DNA from: Marivita sp051251565
Lineage (GTDB): Bacteria; Pseudomonadota; Alphaproteobacteria; Rhodobacterales; Rhodobacteraceae
Direction: 5' to 3'
Length of the DNA stretch: 64,000 nt
Assembly (NCBI RefSeq): GCF_051251565.1
Contig: NZ_JBPOFB010000004.1
Coordinates: 1-64,000, forward strand
Shown: piece by piece, positions 51,175 through 59,551 of the stretch
How the letters are laid out: each line of letters begins with the position of its first letter
Numbering within the stretch: the first letter of the stretch is position 1
The notes under the pieces: model-generated
Databases searched by the model: none
Told to the model about the DNA's origin: nothing
The model's input: the letters and a program-made list of their open reading frames with translations, nothing else
Program-made: the position numbers and the translations under genes

Positions 51175-52077
51175 ATGGTCCCAGACTTCCAATCCTTGAT
51201 GCGGCCAGTTCTTGAACTGGCCGCATGCGGCGAGACAAAGGTGTCGGACGCTGTCAAAGAGCTGTCCGATGCGTTTGAACTCACGGAGTCGGAAAGAGAA
51301 GAACTCTTGCCAAGCGGCAAACAGACCAAAATGGCGAACCGCGTGCATTGGGCGCGGACCTACCTCAAGCAGGCTGGGTTACTGAAAAGTCCACGCAGAG
51401 GGCACTTCGAAATTACGCCCGTGGGCAAAGATGTGCTCGCAACCGCAAAAGAAGACATCAACACGAAATTTCTTCACCAGTTTTCTGAATTTCAGGACTT
51501 CCAGAACCGGAGTTCCCAGACGCGTGAACCATCCGCCGACGACAGCACTGAAACTGACATGACTACTCCTGATGAAGTTCTCAGGTCAGCACACACAAAG
51601 ATCACCGCTGCTTTGGCGGATGATCTGCTGGATCGCCTGCGCGAAAGTGAGCCAAAGTTCTTTGAAGACGTGATTGTACGTCTTCTTTTGGCAATGGGTT
51701 ACGGCTATGGTTCCGGGTCGGGTGAAGTCATTGGCATGTCGGGCGACGACGGTGTCGATGGTGTCATCAATCTCGACCGTCTGGGTGTTGATCAGGTCTA
51801 TATTCAAGCCAAACGCTACGCAGCGCAGAATACTGTCGGGAGTGGAGCGATCCGCGATTTCTACGGTGCTTTGGGCATGAAGGACGTCACGAAGGGCATT
51901 TTCGTGACGACATCCAGCTTTTCACCGTCCGCGAGACAAACGGCCGAAAAACTGGGCGCGCGAATTGTTCTTGTGGACGGTGTTCAACTGGCAAACCTGA
52001 TGATCGCTCATGAGATTGGCTGCCGGGTCACCGAGACCTTCAAGATTGCTACATTGGAAGAGAGTTTCTTCGAATGA
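51175..52077 (+). CDS. Mrr-type restriction endonuclease homologue
   Basis: A 300-residue protein with an N-terminal winged-helix Mrr_N-like part (VSDAVKELSDAFELTESERE, then MANRVHWARTYLKQAGLL) and a C-terminal PD-(D/E)xK nuclease domain. The catalytic pattern is GDDGVDGVI (Asp) followed by YIQAKRY (Gln-x-Lys). Mrr proteins cleave modified or foreign DNA. The gene starts 4 nt after pccA, on the same strand, with no clear ribosome-binding site of its own, and is a little more AT-rich than its neighbours; it looks like an insertion into the pccA-mutase region. Confidence 0.87.
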   Translation: MVPDFQSLMRPVLELAACGETKVSDAVKELSDAFELTESEREELLPSGKQTKMANRVHWARTYLKQAGLLKSPRRGHFEITPVGKDVLATAKEDINTKFLHQFSEFQDFQNRSSQTREPSADDSTETDMTTPDEVLRSAHTKITAALADDLLDRLRESEPKFFEDVIVRLLLAMGYGYGSGSGEVIGMSGDDGVDGVINLDRLGVDQVYIQAKRYAAQNTVGSGAIRDFYGALGMKDVTKGIFVTTSSFSPSARQTAEKLGARIVLVDGVQLANLMIAHEIGCRVTETFKIATLEESFFE

Positions 52078-52114
52078 ATGTGGCTCTATCCCATATCAGT
52101 CATATCGAAATGGC

Positions 52115-52588
52115 CTATCCCCGTGGCAACCCGTCTGTCCGGTCTTCGATCTCTTGTTGCCGGGTGGGCATCTTGTCGATGACGCGGCTGATTTCGCGGA
52201 CGCTCCAGGGTAGCGGTTTGCGTTGCTTGATGCCACCGTCCTTGTCGATCACGGCCAGCATGAACCCGCGTGGGCGCAGGGCAAGCCGGGCCGCAGAGCG
52301 TGCGGCGGGGTCGGTGTCGGTGATGATCACCACATCGCGCAGGTCCAGCGCGTTGAGATCGCCCAGCAAGTACTGCATCTGTTGCACGTATCGCGGATCA
52401 GCCGGGCTATCGGCAAACACGAGGATCGGACGCTTGATCCAGAGGAACTCCTCAAGCGTCACGTCTTGCGCGGACCGGATCATGTCGATTGACAGATCGT
52501 CTACGGTTGCGCCGCTGTCTTGTGCCAGTCCCGAAACGGGAGAGCTGAGCATCAGGGCGGCCAACATCACGGGTAAAAGTTTGTTCAT
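52115..52588 (-). CDS. DUF4174 periplasmic protein
   Basis: A 157-residue protein with a signal peptide (MNKLLPVMLAALMLSSPVSG, cut after LAQ). The mature part has LEEFLWIKRPILVFADSPAD, YVQQMQYLLGDL and a C-terminal IDKDGGIKQRKPLPWSVREI, which is the DUF4174 pattern; a thioredoxin-like fold is likely but no CxxC is present. An alternative ATG lies at 52600. It is convergent with the mrr-like gene and divergent from the mutase gene. Confidence 0.78.
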   Translation of the reverse strand: MNKLLPVMLAALMLSSPVSGLAQDSGATVDDLSIDMIRSAQDVTLEEFLWIKRPILVFADSPADPRYVQQMQYLLGDLNALDLRDVVIITDTDPAARSAARLALRPRGFMLAVIDKDGGIKQRKPLPWSVREISRVIDKMPTRQQEIEDRTDGLPRG

Positions 52589-52783
52589 GCTACGAAACAT
52601 AGGGCGCGCGATGCCCAATGCGAAGGTGCGAAACGGACTGACTTGCAAAAAAGTGACTGCTGCATTTTTGCCGGGGGGGCCTGCGCCGCAGAACATCCCG
52701 GTTTGCGGCACCAGACCCTCACCGCTGGTGGGTGCGTTCCGACAGGGCGCGACACGGGCGAAGACAAAAGGATACCAGATACA

Positions 52784-54913
52784 ATGACAGCCAAGAAAGA
52801 CACATGGCGCGCTTTGGCCGAGAAGGAACTTCGGGGCAAACCGCTGGATGCGCTGACATGGAAGACCCTTGAGGGGATCGAGGTGCAGCCGCTTTACACC
52901 GAAGAGGATGTGAAAGACCTGCCGCATCTGGGCACCATCCCCGGTGAGGCGCCATTCACGCGCGGGGTGAAGGCGACGATGTATGCGGGGCGTCCCTGGA
53001 CGATCCGGCAATATGCCGGCTTCTCAACCGCCGAGGATTCGAACGCGTTTTACCGCAAGAACCTTGCTGCTGGTCAGCAGGGGGTGTCGGTTGCCTTCGA
53101 TCTGGCGACGCATCGCGGTTATGACAGCGATCACGAGCGCGTGGTGGGCGATGTTGGCAAGGCGGGTGTGGCGATTGACAGCGTCGAGGACATGAAGATC
53201 CTTTTCGACGGTATCCCTTTGGACAAGGTGTCGGTGTCCATGACGATGAACGGCGCAGTCATTCCGATCTTGGCCAGTTTTATTGTCGCGGGCGAAGAGC
53301 AGGGCGTCGATCGCGCGCTGCTGTCGGGGACGATTCAGAACGACATCCTCAAGGAATTCATGGTGCGCAATACCTATGTGTACCCACCCGAGCCGTCGAT
53401 GCGGATCATCGCCGATATCATTGAATACACATCGGACCAGATGCCGAAATTCAACTCGATTTCGATCTCCGGCTACCACATGCAAGAGGCAGGCGCGAAC
53501 CTTGTGCAAGAGCTGGCCTACACGCTGGCGGACGGCAAGGAATACGTCAAAACTGCGATGGATCGCGGGATGGATGTGGACAAATTTGCTGGGCGCTTGT
53601 CGTTTTTCTTTGCCATCGGCAAGAACTTCTTCATGGAAGCGGCCAAGCTGCGTGCGGCACGGATGCTGTGGCACCGGATCATGACCGAAGTGGGCGCAAA
53701 GGATCCCAAGTCCAAGATGCTGCGCACCCATTGCCAGACCTCTGGTGTGAGCCTTGCGGAGCAAGACCCCTATAACAACGTGATCCGCACTGCCTATGAG
53801 GCGATGTCGGCGGTTCTGGGCGGCACGCAATCGCTGCACACCAACGCGCTGGACGAAGCGATTGCCTTGCCAACCGAGTTTTCGGCCCGGATCGCACGCA
53901 ACACACAGTTGATTTTGCAGGAAGAAACCGGCGTGACCAAGGTGGTCGATCCATTGGCCGGGTCGTATTATGTGGAAAAGCTGACCCATGATCTGGCCGA
54001 AGAGGCATGGAAACTTATCGTCGAAGTTGACGAAATGGGTGGCATGACCAAGGCGGTGGCCTCTGGCATGCCCAAGCTGCGGATCGAGGAAACAGCGGCC
54101 ATGCGGCAAGCCCTGATCGACCGGGGCGAAGATGTGATTGTCGGGGTCAACAAGTACCGTCTGGCCAAGGAAGACCCGATCGACATTCTGGATGTGGACA
54201 ACGTCAAGGTGCGTCTGTCGCAGATTGCCCGGCTCGAAAGCATCCGCGCGACCCGTGATCAGGCGGCGTGTGATGCCGCTTTGGCGGAACTGGAACGACG
54301 GGCCGCAGAGGGTGGCAATCTCTTGGAGGCTGCGGTTGAAGCCTCGCGCGCACGGGCCTCAGTGGGGGAAATCAGCATGGCGATGGAAAAAGTGTTTGGC
54401 CGTCACCGGGCCGAAGTGAAAACCCTGGCAGGTGTTTACGGTGCCGCATACGAGGGCGATGAAGGCTTCGCCGCCATTCAGCGCTCGGTCGAGGCGTTTG
54501 CCGAAGACGAAGGCCGCCGTCCGCGCATGTTGGTGGTCAAGATGGGGCAGGACGGCCATGATCGGGGAGCCAAGGTCATCGCCACGGCCTTTGCCGATAT
54601 CGGCTTTGACGTGGATGTCGGCCCGCTGTTCCAGACCCCGGCTGAAGCGGCGCAGGACGCCATCGACAATGATGTGCATGTGATCGGGATCTCGTCACAG
54701 GCGGCGGGTCACAAAACGCTGGCCCCGCAACTGGTGCAAGAGCTCAAGGCGCAGGGGGCGGGCGATATTCTGGTGATCTGCGGCGGGGTGATCCCGCAGC
54801 AGGATTATCAGTTCCTTTATGATGCAGGGGTCAAGGCGATCTTTGGTCCAGGCACCAATATCCCCGAAGCGGCGCAGGATATCTTGCGCCTTATCCGCGA
54901 AGCGCGCAGTTAA
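52784..54913 (+). CDS. mcm: Methylmalonyl-CoA mutase
   Basis: A 709-residue coenzyme-B12 enzyme that interconverts (R)-methylmalonyl-CoA and succinyl-CoA, completing propionyl-CoA assimilation. The N-terminal TIM barrel has TMYAGRPWTIRQYAGFSTAE and SISGYHMQEAGA. The C-terminal cobalamin domain has DGHDRGAKV (DxHxxG) with GISSQAAGHKTL. I chose the ATG at 52784; the frame is open to 52643 without family character. A weak CTTGCAAA (52642-52649) upstream resembles the PccR half-site. The carboxylase genes lie 1.6 kb upstream, interrupted by the mrr-like and DUF4174 genes. Confidence 0.95.
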   Translation: MTAKKDTWRALAEKELRGKPLDALTWKTLEGIEVQPLYTEEDVKDLPHLGTIPGEAPFTRGVKATMYAGRPWTIRQYAGFSTAEDSNAFYRKNLAAGQQGVSVAFDLATHRGYDSDHERVVGDVGKAGVAIDSVEDMKILFDGIPLDKVSVSMTMNGAVIPILASFIVAGEEQGVDRALLSGTIQNDILKEFMVRNTYVYPPEPSMRIIADIIEYTSDQMPKFNSISISGYHMQEAGANLVQELAYTLADGKEYVKTAMDRGMDVDKFAGRLSFFFAIGKNFFMEAAKLRAARMLWHRIMTEVGAKDPKSKMLRTHCQTSGVSLAEQDPYNNVIRTAYEAMSAVLGGTQSLHTNALDEAIALPTEFSARIARNTQLILQEETGVTKVVDPLAGSYYVEKLTHDLAEEAWKLIVEVDEMGGMTKAVASGMPKLRIEETAAMRQALIDRGEDVIVGVNKYRLAKEDPIDILDVDNVKVRLSQIARLESIRATRDQAACDAALAELERRAAEGGNLLEAAVEASRARASVGEISMAMEKVFGRHRAEVKTLAGVYGAAYEGDEGFAAIQRSVEAFAEDEGRRPRMLVVKMGQDGHDRGAKVIATAFADIGFDVDVGPLFQTPAEAAQDAIDNDVHVIGISSQAAGHKTLAPQLVQELKAQGAGDILVICGGVIPQQDYQFLYDAGVKAIFGPGTNIPEAAQDILRLIREARS

Positions 54914-54918
54914 GGGCT

Positions 54919-54940
54919 GCGGATGCGTCACCGCATCCGC
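54919..54940 (+). terminator. Hairpin after the mutase gene
   Basis: GCGGATGCG (54919-54927) pairs perfectly with CGCATCCGC (54932-54940) around TCAC, followed by GATTTTCC. It contains the same 16-mer as the hairpin at 42821-42836. Confidence 0.6.
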
Positions 54941-54987
54941 GATTTTCCGGTGACGGATAATCCTCCGCGCCTTGCAAGGAGACTGAG

Positions 54988-55602
54988 ATGTTCGAACTGG
55001 ATCACATCGCGGTGGCGGGCCAGACGCTCGAGGACGCGGTTGCCCATAGTGAGGCGGCCTTCGGTGTGCCTTTGGGCACAGGCGGGCAGCACACGCATTA
55101 TGCCACGCATAATCGACTTCTGGGGCTGGCGGACGGGCTTTACTTTGAAGCCATCGCGCCTGATCCGTCGCAGCCGAAACCAGCCTATCCGCGTTGGTTT
55201 GGCTTGGATGATTTCGCCGGTCCTGCACGGCTGAACAAATGGATTTTGCGTTGTGACGACATTGCCGCAGCACACGCCATGTTCCCCGAAGCGGGCGTGC
55301 CGGTCCATCTGACGCGGGGCGCGATCAGCTGGAGCATGCTGGTGCCCGAAGACGGGCGTTTGCCGTTTGGCGGGCAATTCCCGGCGATCATCCAGTGGCA
55401 CACCGACACGCCTCCGGGGCATACGTTGGCCGGGGCGGGTCTGCGGCTCGAGGCGCTGACGCTCTCTGGCCCGGATATGACCGACCTGCGTGCGCGGTTA
55501 TTGCCGGTGTTCCAAGACGCCCGTGTGCAGTTTGACACGGCCCCCGATAGGGGAATGCAGGCGGTGTTGCGGTCGGATCGCGGCGTGCATGTCCTGAAAT
55601 GA
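54988..55602 (+). CDS. VOC-family protein (glyoxalase_3-like)
   Basis: A 204-residue protein with a VOC-type N terminus (MFELDHIAVAGQTLEDAVAH) and GGQHTHYATHNRLLGLADG, as in the glyoxalase-like domain family PF13468. It is too long and lacks the usual pattern of methylmalonyl-CoA epimerase (about 135 residues), so despite the neighbouring mutase I do not call it Mce. AAGGAG precedes the ATG. It overlaps the GNAT gene as ATGA. Confidence 0.85.
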   Translation: MFELDHIAVAGQTLEDAVAHSEAAFGVPLGTGGQHTHYATHNRLLGLADGLYFEAIAPDPSQPKPAYPRWFGLDDFAGPARLNKWILRCDDIAAAHAMFPEAGVPVHLTRGAISWSMLVPEDGRLPFGGQFPAIIQWHTDTPPGHTLAGAGLRLEALTLSGPDMTDLRARLLPVFQDARVQFDTAPDRGMQAVLRSDRGVHVLK

Positions 55603-56078
55603 TCCTCCGCCAAGCCTGCGCTGCGGATGCCGAGCCGCTGGGGGGGATCATGAACGAGGTGATCGACCACACCACGATCACCTTTACGACGGAGCGTAAA
55701 ACCGTTGATGGCGTGCGCACCGATATCATGTCGCGGGGGCCTGCATTTCAGGTGGTCGAGATACAGGGCGTTGCCGCGGGATACGCAAGCTATGCCCCGT
55801 TCCGTTCTGGTCCGGGGTATGCGCGCACCATGGAACATTCCATCGCGCTGGCCGCCTCTGCGCGGGGCAGCGGTGTCGGACGGGCGCTGATGCACGCCTT
55901 GGAATCCGAGGCGCGCAAGGCAGGGGTGCATGCGCTGTGGGCTGGGGTGAGTGGTGAAAATCCGGCGGGCCGGTCGTTTCATGCGGCGCTTGGCTTTGTC
56001 GAGATTGCAACTCTGCCCGAGGTGGGTTTCAAGTTCGATCGTTGGATCGACCTTGTTTTAATGCAGAAAAAGCTCTGA
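55599..56078 (+). CDS. GNAT N-acetyltransferase (phosphinothricin acetyltransferase-like)
   Basis: A 159-residue acetyl-CoA-dependent transferase. It has MILRQACAADAEPLGGIMNE at the N terminus, SARGSGVGRALMHALESEA (acetyl-CoA pyrophosphate loop) and a C-terminal FHAALGFVEIATLPEVGFKF, close to the PAT/MnaT group that acetylates amino-acid analogues. It is translationally coupled to the VOC gene. Confidence 0.87.
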   Translation: MILRQACAADAEPLGGIMNEVIDHTTITFTTERKTVDGVRTDIMSRGPAFQVVEIQGVAAGYASYAPFRSGPGYARTMEHSIALAASARGSGVGRALMHALESEARKAGVHALWAGVSGENPAGRSFHAALGFVEIATLPEVGFKFDRWIDLVLMQKKL

Positions 56079-56120
56079 TGCCGCACTGACAAAATTCAGG
56101 TTTTGCGGTAACATGCACCC

Positions 56121-56804
56121 ATGTCGATTTGGTCACGCATCGCGGACGCTGTCTCGGCCCTTGCCTCGGGGGAAGGGCTGGCAGCGGTGTTCGACAGGTT
56201 GCGTACGCCGCCTGAACGCACAGTGGCCTTTACCATCGCGGTCATCGCGCTGTCGGCCAAGATGGCCAAGGCGGATGGCTTGGTGACGCGGGACGAGGTC
56301 ATGGCCTTTCGTGAGGTGTTCCACATTCCGCCCGAAGACGAGGCCGGTGCGGCACGGGTGTTCAACCTCGCACGGCAGGATGTCGCCGGGTTCGAGGACT
56401 ACGCCAAGCGCATCCACACGATGTTCGGGCCGGATCAGGGTACGTTGTGCGACCTGATGGAGGGGCTGTTCCACATTGCGATGGCGGATGGCACCTATCA
56501 TCCGGGCGAAGACGCGTTTCTGCTGCGCGTGGCCGAGATTTTTGATCTGCCGGATGGATCGTTCCGCCGGTTGAAATCGCGCTTTGTGCCGGATGCGGAC
56601 CGCGATCCGTTTGAGGTTCTGGGCGTTGATCCCGGCATGTCCCTGACCGAGATACGCGCGGCCTGGCGGCAATTGGTGCGCGAAAGCCACCCGGACCGGA
56701 TGATTGCGCGGGGTGTGCCCGAAGAAGCGGTCAAACTGTCGGAGCGCAGGCTTATCGACATCAACCGCGCGTGGGACGAGATCGCGGCGCGCGAACACGC
56801 CTGA
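56121..56804 (+). CDS. TerB plus J-domain protein (DjlA-like, no membrane anchor)
   Basis: A 227-residue protein. Residues about 25-150 form a TerB-like helical domain (ALSAKMAKADGLVTRDEVMA, FHIAMADGTYHPGEDAFLLR). Residues about 160-227 form a J domain (DPFEVLGVDPGMSLTEIRAA, then RESHPDR with the HPD motif). DjlA has the same parts plus an N-terminal membrane helix, which is missing here, so it probably acts as a cytosolic DnaK co-chaperone. Confidence 0.87.
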   Translation: MSIWSRIADAVSALASGEGLAAVFDRLRTPPERTVAFTIAVIALSAKMAKADGLVTRDEVMAFREVFHIPPEDEAGAARVFNLARQDVAGFEDYAKRIHTMFGPDQGTLCDLMEGLFHIAMADGTYHPGEDAFLLRVAEIFDLPDGSFRRLKSRFVPDADRDPFEVLGVDPGMSLTEIRAAWRQLVRESHPDRMIARGVPEEAVKLSERRLIDINRAWDEIAAREHA

Positions 56805-56824
56805 TGCCGGGAAACGCGGCCCCG

Positions 56825-57856
56825 ATGAGGATTGCCACCTACAATGTCGAATGGTTCGACGCGTTGTTTGATGACACGGGGCGGCTCGTGTCTGACGGGT
56901 CGTGGTCGGCGCGCCATGACGTGACCAAAGCCATGCAGACCGACGCCTTGGGCATCGTGTTCACGGCGCTGGATGCCGATGTGGTCATGGTGATCGAAGC
57001 GCCGGACACCAGCCGCAACCGCGATACGGTGCGCGCGCTGGAAAGCTTTGCAGCGGCGTTCGGTCTGCGGACGCGTCGCGCGGTCATGGGCTTTGCCAAC
57101 GACACCCAGCAGGAAATCGCGTTGATGTACGACCCCGATCTGGTGTCGGCGGTGCATGATCCCAAAGGGCAGGCCCCGGTGCCTGGTGCGCCCAAACTGG
57201 CCGGAGCGCCGCGCTTTGACGGAACCTTTCGGATTGATCTGGATATCGACGCGACCGAGGATCGCGTGGTGTTCTCCAAGCCGCCTCTTGAGGTGGCTTT
57301 GACGGTGCGTGCGACCGGGCAGGTGATCCGCCTCATCGGGGCGCATCTGAAATCCAAAGCGCCGCATGGCGCGACGAACCGTGACGCGGTGATGCGTCTG
57401 TCCATCGCCAACCGGCGCAAGCAATTGGCCCAGGCGATCTGGCTGCGCGCGCGGGTTGAGGACCATCTCATTGCGGGTGATCCGGTCATCGTGATGGGCG
57501 ATCTGAACGATGGTCCCGGTCTGGACGAATATGAAAACCTGTTCGGGCGCAGTTCGGTCGAGATCATTCTGGGCGAGGGCGACCGCGTGCTTTACGATCC
57601 TCACGCGTCGCAGGCCCTGTTGCGGCGGATTGGACCACAGCCCAGCACGGCGCGGTTCTATATCCCACAGCAGGAACGGTTTTTGCAGGCGCTGCTGGAT
57701 TATGTGATGATGTCACCCGATCTGCGGTCCAAGGCACAGAAATGGCGGATTTGGCATCCGTTCGATGATCCGGTCTGTTGGCGCACACCCGAATTGCGCG
57801 AGGCGCTGTTGACCGCCTCGGATCATTTTCCGGTGACGCTTGAGATTGGTCTCTAG
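56825..57856 (+). CDS. Endonuclease/exonuclease/phosphatase family protein
   Basis: A 343-residue EEP-fold hydrolase. It starts MRIATYNVEWFD (family motif with catalytic Asn), then VVMVIEAPD (metal Glu), IRLIGAHLKSKAPHG (His), VIVMGDLNDGPGLDEYE (GDxN) and TASDHFPVTLEI (catalytic SDH). The substrate could be DNA, lipid or a phosphoester. An in-frame ATG at 56804 overlaps the previous stop (TGATG); I prefer 56825 because family members begin there. Confidence 0.87.
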   Translation: MRIATYNVEWFDALFDDTGRLVSDGSWSARHDVTKAMQTDALGIVFTALDADVVMVIEAPDTSRNRDTVRALESFAAAFGLRTRRAVMGFANDTQQEIALMYDPDLVSAVHDPKGQAPVPGAPKLAGAPRFDGTFRIDLDIDATEDRVVFSKPPLEVALTVRATGQVIRLIGAHLKSKAPHGATNRDAVMRLSIANRRKQLAQAIWLRARVEDHLIAGDPVIVMGDLNDGPGLDEYENLFGRSSVEIILGEGDRVLYDPHASQALLRRIGPQPSTARFYIPQQERFLQALLDYVMMSPDLRSKAQKWRIWHPFDDPVCWRTPELREALLTASDHFPVTLEIGL

Positions 57857-57891
57857 GTGAAATCTCCGGCGCGACTTCTTATGTTGACGGC

Positions 57892-58269
57892 ATGAAACAG
57901 ATAACCACACTCGCACCGGCGACGGTGCTGGCCCTGGTCCTGACCACGTCTGGCGCATGGGCGCAGGAGGATCGGGGCACGCGCCTTATGGAAGAGGGCG
58001 CAAAGCTGTTCTTTCGCGGGCTCATGGACGAGATGGAACCCGCGCTTCGGGAATTGGAAGGCTTGGCGCAGGACCTTGAGCCTGCGCTGCGCAGCTTTGC
58101 TGACGAGATGGGCCCGGCGTTGCGCGATCTGATGGAGCAGGTGGACGATTGGTCGGCCTTTGAACCGCCCGTTGTGTTGCCGAACGGGGATATCCTGCTC
58201 AGGCGTAAACCGGACTCTGCCGCCCCCGACGCGTTGCCCGCGCCGGAAGACGGCGAGATTGATCTTTGA
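57892..58269 (+). CDS. Small exported protein of unknown function
   Basis: A 125-residue protein with a signal peptide (MKQITTLAPATVLALVLTTS, cut after AWA). The mature region is acidic and amphipathic, with heptad-like repeats (LMEEGAKLFFRGLMDEMEPA, LREL, LAQDLEPALRSFADEMG), then a short Pro/Asp-rich tail. I do not recognise a family; helices that could coil are likely. It converges on the YeeE gene with 3 nt between. Confidence 0.7.
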   Translation: MKQITTLAPATVLALVLTTSGAWAQEDRGTRLMEEGAKLFFRGLMDEMEPALRELEGLAQDLEPALRSFADEMGPALRDLMEQVDDWSAFEPPVVLPNGDILLRRKPDSAAPDALPAPEDGEIDL

Positions 58270-58272
58270 CGG

Positions 58273-59325
58273 TTACTCGGCCGGTTGGGCGTAGGCGCTT
58301 TGGCGTGACGGCTTGAGCGCTGCATTGGTCAAAAGCGCACCACCTGCAATGGACAGGATCGTCAACAGGGCTGCGATGGACAGGGTGGGCATACCCGCCA
58401 GACCGGCCCCCACGGTGCAGCCGCCCGCCAGCACGCCGCCAATGCCCATCAGTACCGCCCCACCTGCATAGCGCCCGGTTTCGGACGGGGCGTGGAATGA
58501 CTGCCATTGGAAGCTGCCAAAGACGAGGGATGACACCAGCGCGCCGATCAGCACCCCGCCAATCAAGCCAACGCCGAAATTGGCGGGGATCGAGGTGGAC
58601 GCCACTGTCCAGAACAATGTGTCGGCATAGGGCGATGTGAAGGACAGGCTTTGCAGCGCGACAGGGTCAAAATCGTCAAACAGGACAAACCCTGTTCCGA
58701 TCCAGCCCGCCGGGACCAAAGCGCCCAAAAGAGCCGCCAGGATCAGCGTCGATGCGCGGTTGCCTGACCGAACCGCGATGGCGAACGCGGCCAGCGCAAT
58801 CACCAGCGACCAGACCAGCGCGCCGCCGGGCAGGGCGGCCAGTGAGACGGTGTCGCCAAGCGGCACTGTGACCGATCCAAGCGATGTGCGCAAAGGGGCC
58901 AGCACACCCTTGAGCGTCGCATGGGCGGTGATCGCAAACACCATCAGCACAAACACAGCTCGCAGGTTGCCGCTGGCCGACAGAACGGTCAGGCGGGATA
59001 CACAGCCGCGCGTCAGCACCATGCCCGCGCCGAACATCAGGCCGCCTGCGACGATGGCAAGGATGGGAAGGTCGGACGCCCAAAACCGGTGATCGTCAAA
59101 GCTGATGAGACCGGACATGACGCCTGCCTGCGTGCCAAGGACAGCAACGGCCAATGCTGTCAGCCAGACGCCCATGGCCTGTTTGCGGTCGTCTCCGACA
59201 AGGCCGCGACGAAAGCAGAATTTGGTGCGCTCGGCCAAAAGACCGAAGGCTGCGCCCAGGATCAGCGCAAGACCAACTGCCACTTGTGGTGCGGTGTAGG
59301 TGTCAAAGCCAAGGGATTCGAACAT
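58273..59325 (-). CDS. YeeE/YedE-family membrane protein (sulfur-compound transporter)
   Basis: A 350-residue, about 10-helix integral membrane protein. Family cysteines are visible in KFCFRRGL, TRGCVSRL and GGCTVGAGLAGM, as in YeeE/TsuA, which take up thiosulfate. The two internal halves of the family are fused, as usual. No tusA-like gene is adjacent. It starts at the ATG at 59325; the gap to the next minus-strand operon is 226 nt. Confidence 0.88.
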   Translation of the reverse strand: MFESLGFDTYTAPQVAVGLALILGAAFGLLAERTKFCFRRGLVGDDRKQAMGVWLTALAVAVLGTQAGVMSGLISFDDHRFWASDLPILAIVAGGLMFGAGMVLTRGCVSRLTVLSASGNLRAVFVLMVFAITAHATLKGVLAPLRTSLGSVTVPLGDTVSLAALPGGALVWSLVIALAAFAIAVRSGNRASTLILAALLGALVPAGWIGTGFVLFDDFDPVALQSLSFTSPYADTLFWTVASTSIPANFGVGLIGGVLIGALVSSLVFGSFQWQSFHAPSETGRYAGGAVLMGIGGVLAGGCTVGAGLAGMPTLSIAALLTILSIAGGALLTNAALKPSRQSAYAQPAE

Positions 59326-59488
59326 GGGGCGCTCCTTCCGTCTGTTGTGGGTCAGATGGAGGGAAAGTGTTCCTCAGGCAAGGCTTAGTCAGGTGCTTTG
59401 GCGTGGTTTTTCCGGGAAGGTTTCCACGGTTGGCGCTCTTTCACGGAACGATGTTCTTGATTGGCGAGGATTGCTGTTTGTGCGTTCG

Positions 59489-59511
59489 GGCATGGCCCAT
59501 CCGGCCATGCC
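59489..59511. terminator. Hairpin at the end of the peptide ABC operon
   Basis: GGCATGGCC (59489-59497) pairs perfectly with GGCCATGCC (59503-59511) around CATCC. It lies 41 nt past the permease stop on the minus strand. No T tract. Confidence 0.6.
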
Positions 59512-59551
59512 AATCGGTCTTATTTCGCAAACCTGCACCCGGACAGGTGGT

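Noticed and set aside
49524..51329. 601-codon open frame antisense to pccA
   Set aside because: It is a high-GC shadow frame: it has no family motifs, lies wholly over a well-identified gene and lacks a ribosome-binding site.
52601..52783. Cobalamin riboswitch upstream of methylmalonyl-CoA mutase
   Set aside because: No B12-box-like sequence or suitable stem set was seen.
54988..55602. Methylmalonyl-CoA epimerase
   Set aside because: Position after the mutase is suggestive, but the protein is about 70 residues too long and matches the glyoxalase_3-like pattern instead.
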